A stretch of 64,000 bases of DNA from Plantago major (Eukaryota > Streptophyta > Magnoliopsida > Lamiales > Plantaginaceae): contig CM048839.1 in the NCBI GenBank assembly GCA_026545765.1, forward strand, positions 87,372,414 through 87,436,413, written 5' to 3'. The notes beneath the pieces were generated by a model. That model worked only from the letters and a program-made list of their open reading frames with translations. It had not been told where the DNA came from and ran no database searches. Shown here piece after piece: positions 60,136 through 64,000 of the stretch. The position numbers were made by a program, and so were the translations under genes. The first letter of the stretch is position 1; every line of letters starts with the position of its first letter.

Positions 60136-61540
60136 TGATGCACTCAGAGATTTCAATTTTTGTTGTAGAACCTGTAATCCCTAAATGCAATCAAGATTAA
60201 ATTTATAAGTTGGAAGTCCTCAATTCCACAGTTTATAGCGGAAAGCTGACTCGGGATGTCGTTCTCCACGGACACTTAGCATAGGAACAAGAAAATAACG
60301 TTTGTAAATTGTATGTAGAAAAGTAAACAGAATGACTGCAGACAGATTAAATTGATCACAGTAAAACCTAATTGCTTTGTTGTAAATCGATGATGGGAAA
60401 GGTGTTAAGGATCCCCGACCTCCCTCTGTTATGCTACTCCCAACTTCCTAGCTAAAATCCTACGCGATTACCTCTAACGACAGCAGGGCATAATACTGTG
60501 CTAAAAGGCGCATGGGGCGAATACCCTACTCAGTTCAACGAAACTACTGTGTCACTCAGCAGAACATCACACCATGAAGGATGTATAGAGTTGTATAACC
60601 ACGATTTATGTCTAATAACTATTCCATTAATATATCACGGTATATAAAGAAGTAGCAAAATCAGAGTTACCGCGGTTCGCCTTTACAAGAGTAAGTTAGC
60701 TACTCATAGTATTCAGACAGAAATCGAAAAGAAGAAGAAGAAGAAGAAGAAGAAGAAGAAGAAGAAGAAGAAGAAGAAGAAGAAGAAGAAGAAGAAGAAG
60801 AAGAAGAAGAAGAAGAAGAAGAAGAAGAAGAGCGTGACATCGACAATCTCTGATGTCTTCGTGCTGCTTCTAGGGTTTCCTCCTTCTGGGTGTCTGACGG
60901 CCAGCGGTTTTGGGGTTTCACTTCCCCGAGGACTGGTTTTCTCTTAGGAGAGCTGCTTTGTGAGCGGTGTAGAATTATGAGACCCCCGAGGTCTTATTTA
61001 TATTGAAAAATCCAAGCTCTGGCCCCCATTGATCAATAAGGAAGGTTTAGGAAGGCGGGCTCTAGCTTGACATGCCAGGAAAATGGCCCAGAAGAATTCA
61101 GCAGCTTGACTGTGGTCGCCTGGTGGCCGTAGAGATCCCTTATGTGGTCCCCTGGTGGCCGCCATCTTCGATCTCTGCAGATTCGAATCTGTTTTCTTCG
61201 TTCTTCGATATCGGGCTTCGTAACTTCGTTTTATCGAAAAGTAGTCTTCTACAAAGTTCTTGCATCTCCAATTATCTTCGCATTGGTTGGTCGCATGACA
61301 GTTTTTGACTCCTCGAACTCCGTGCAACGGTCAATCCGGCGTATTAGCTTAACTTTCTTGATTTTGTACAATTATGTCGTTTTCGCGCCTGAAATCCTGC
61401 AATTCCTCAAAAATGCGATCATGACCTACAAAATATACACGATGTTGGTAATTGACCATAAAACGATACAAATATTGAATCTAAGACAAAAAAACGAGGG
61501 TCTAAAAGCATGCTATATCGCACATTTCATTATCGCATCA
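60136..61540 (-). repeat. 3' LTR of Athila-type fossil B
   Basis: 1,405 bp, the same family as the LTR at 57399 but reversed. A minus-strand TATAAATA is at 60995-61002. It is longer than its relative, largely because of the GAA tract at 60731-60832. Confidence 0.85.
60731..60832. repeat. GAA microsatellite (about 34 units) in the LTR
   Basis: An uninterrupted GAA/CTT tract. The related LTR has only six units at the same place. Confidence 0.97.
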
Positions 61541-63701
61541 CACCCCCCAAACCAGTATCTTGCTCATCCTTGAGCAAGGCAATAACGATAATCAAGACGT
61601 GACCATGAAATGAGCAACAAGCATAAACCACCACATACACAAGAAGCCAGTTTCTAGGGTTTCAAGCTCTACTGACTCACTTTGTTTCAACTCCAACTTT
61701 TTGACTCCACAGTAAACAAGTAACATGTAAGCATCACTCACTACAGCCAGCGGTTACAAGTGTAATCCAATGTCCTTCTAGGTGTACTTTCAAAATCATT
61801 ACCTCGCGGTAACGTTATGCAATCATGCTCCCAAAAGTCAAGGCGTAAATCAAAGTAGTACTCAGGTTGGCTTGGTAAGTAAAATAGGCAGGATAATATA
61901 GAGGAGTGTTTGGCTAAGCATCATTAAAAGATAACAAGGTAGAATAAAGGGTGTTTCAGGGGGACTAATCCTTTCGGACACCGAGTTCCTTCCTTCAACT
62001 TCGTCCTCTCTCAATGACAAATCTTCAACTTCTCCTTTATCATCGTAACTACTTCAACGGTTGCTTCACACATAGACTACTTGCTCCTTTATTTTTTCTT
62101 TTTTTATTTTTCTTTTTCTTTTTCTTTTGACATACTATTTTTTGCAGTCGTCTAAGTGACTTGTATGCTTTTGGTTAGCCATCATTGGGCTATTTTAGTC
62201 TCTACATTTTTTGGTAGTGTCTGTTTTACCGAATTCCGCACTTTTGTACGTGTTGGTTTGGTATACATGCCATCAACCCTCACGGACATGTAGCTTTTTA
62301 GGGCCATGCCAATATACATGCCCAACACAAAAACGGTGATCACAAGGACCACAGATGCACTCCGAGACTTTTGTACCTTTGCTTTTTTCGGTACTTTTAT
62401 TTTCTATTTTTTTGGAGCAAGAGCTAGTGATTTTTAGCACCGGTAATATAACAATAGGGCCAACGAGGTTACCTTCGATGATGCTCATCTTCCACTTCTC
62501 CCTCAAACCAATTTCTCAAACTAGGGTTAGGGTTTTCTTCTCTACTTCCCCCAAACCAATTCTCGGTCATGATCAAAACATGATTCTCCTACATTCTTTG
62601 GAACTCGTTGCTTTGTTTCTTCGTTCAAGCTTGGCGGTAGGGTGCTGTCACCTCTTAAGTAAAGCATGTATAGGATATATGGTGGAGTTTCATGAGGGCT
62701 CGAAAAGCTTTCAAAGGGGTTAGTTCAAGGTATAGAAAAGGATTCAGAAAGGTGAGTACTACTAATCACATTCATGCTGCTAACAAATAAAGACTCAAGG
62801 GTAGCAGTGTTCACACGGTTGCACACAGGACTTCAATTGGAGTAGCAAGTAAACTCACTCATCAAAGTAGCATGGGTCGGTTTTGGTCAGAGCATATATT
62901 CAGTAAACAGCGAAGCAAGAAAACAAATTCACAGCCCCTCATCTTAGTTATGGTTCACACTCGGTACTCTCCCACATATCAAAACTTTTTTCAAAATGTA
63001 AAAGACTTTAGACGTAACAAATAAGCATAAATTAAAATTCAAACTACTAAGTGCGAGTATTTAAAGTTATTACAGACCGAGTAATTCAGCAAGTAGAAAT
63101 CAAATTCCTCCCCCAAACCTAGCTAAGAGCATATAGGAAAACTAGGAAAAGTAGAGAGAAAAAAGAAAAGATACTCCCGTCTCAGTGTCGTGCTTCCATG
63201 GAGAAATGCATCTAAGATGGAGAATCATCCGCTGGTGGAGTAAAGAAATTATTCTGGCTTCCAAAGTAATGGCTCGGTCCTGTGCGGTCTTGGGATGGAG
63301 CAGTGGTGAGGGTAGCAAGGTGGGTAATTATGCCGAGGGTAGTTTGCATAACTTGCTTCCAAGAAGGAAGTTTCTTGTTGCGCTTGAAGGAAATTCATGT
63401 ATGAATTCCATTCTCTTCATTGGCAGTTAGCGTACATCTCCTCTTGCTGCCTTATCTCTTCTTGCCGATTAGCTTGGCAATGGTCTAAGAAAGCTTGCAT
63501 CGGCCCGGATCAAAGGCTCCTTCTTTTCGTTCCTCCTATCCCTTGCTTCGAACCGCTTCACGTATGCAGTAAACATCCATTCGACCGTTTTATAGTGAGC
63601 AGTTCGATCGAACCACGTTCACCTCTTTCATCTCCACTCCCTGCTCCTTACATATCCTTATTATCAATCCTGGGAATGGGAGATTCCTCCTATGGTTTCC
63701 T
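61541..63701 (-). other. Non-coding 3' region of fossil B
   Basis: No supported gene. It has a T-rich run at 62090-62130. Athila-type elements typically carry a long non-coding stretch before the 3' LTR. Confidence 0.6.
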
Positions 63702-63983
63702 TTAAGCAAGAGCATTTCTTCCATAATGATCCATGATGTCGGCGTAATGCCTCGTCATTATTGAGTAGACCAACGATGCCTCCTCTGCATCGATTCCCAA
63801 TTCGCATTTTCTGGGTCTTAGGTTTGTGCGCACAAATTGCACCCAAAACCAGGCACGGTCGTCGAGGGCTGTCTTCGGTATCTCCCTTTGTAAGTCGTCC
63901 TCCTCATAATCATTCCTCAAAAGTAGGTGGTGGATCTCATCTTTCACTTCCTCGTAGCTCAAGTCAGAGTGAGGGGGCTCCAC
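63702..63983 (-). pseudogene. Athila-type 'putative plant transposon protein' frame (partial)
   Basis: A minus-strand frame of 93 residues with RAWFWVQFVRTNLRPRKCEL followed by EEASLVYSIMTRHYADIMDH. This matches the 'W-x-x-F-v-x-x-n-l-x-p' and 'A-x-L-v-Y-x-I-m' pattern of the domain found in the region downstream of pol in Athila/Calypso-type elements. The rest should lie beyond the window edge. Fossil. Confidence 0.55.
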
Positions 63984-64000
63984 AAGATTCGGTTTCTTGT

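Larger units (their letters stand above)
60136..64000 (-). mobile_element. Athila-type Ty3 fossil B, 3' portion (continues past the window)
   Basis: Runs on the minus strand. The LTR is at 60136-61540 with ends TGATGCGATAATG and GAGTGCATCA. A G-rich polypurine-like tract, GGTTTGGGGGGTG, lies just before it in the reading direction (61541-61553). This identifies it as a 3' LTR. About 2.1 kb of non-coding DNA and an Athila-type reading frame follow further from the LTR. It apparently inserted into fossil A. Confidence 0.75.

Noticed and set aside
60700-60921. Poly-Ser reading frame on the minus strand
   Set aside because: A translation of the GAA/CTT microsatellite.
57399-61540. One Athila-type element with paired LTRs
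   Set aside because: The two LTRs are in opposite orientation and the right one has its polypurine-like tract on the outer side, so they belong to different elements.

Overview
The window looks like nuclear DNA of a flowering plant, most likely a eudicot. The evidence is one spliced plant gene of the CID/PAM2-RRM family, plant-type L1 LINEs with DUF4283, zf-RVT and RNase H domains, Tat- and Athila-type Ty3 elements, CACTA elements carrying TNP2 and Transposase_24 genes, and many MITEs. I cannot name the species. About 90% of the window is transposon-derived. I see no operon, CRISPR array, rRNA or tRNA.

Layout. (1) 1-23875: an L1-type LINE remnant and its flank, amplified as a head-to-tail array with a period near 3,154 bp (units from about 563, 3560, 6714 and 20717). 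The third unit is split by a 13.1-kb Tat-type Ty3 fossil (7282-20411). This fossil has one LTR, gag, pol with a second RNase H, and a large antisense accessory gene. (2) 24508-44334: a second, near full-length L1 LINE bounded by a perfect 17-bp target duplication. It holds four later insertions: an 8.1-kb CACTA element (27966-36103, TSD TCT), a 2.5-kb solo LTR (38262-40799, TSD CATAC), a 1.2-kb MULE-like element (41144-42323) and a 0.67-kb Tourist-like MITE (43014-43685, TSD TTA). (3) 44352-47200: AT-rich DNA with small inverted-repeat elements, including a long-TIR element with a 9-bp TSD. (4) 47930-51997: the only intact host gene, on the minus strand. It encodes a 357-aa poly(A)-binding-protein-interacting protein with a PAM2 motif and two RRMs in ten coding exons. 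All ten exon lengths and phases agree. (5) 52226-56952: a palindromic MITE, a Ty1/copia remnant, a partial second CACTA element of the same family as the first, and a small MITE. (6) 57399-64000: two Athila-type fossils in opposite orientation, the second apparently inserted into the first and running off the window.

How the parts relate. The host gene is the only ordinary cellular function here. Everything else is mobile DNA in several layers, and target-site duplications let the order of events be read for region 2. The features most worth following up are the antisense gene units with their own TATA boxes in the Tat element, the minisatellite shared at the same place by two diverged CACTA elements, the nearly identical 3.15-kb tandem array, and the ATGA start-stop overlap in the second LINE.
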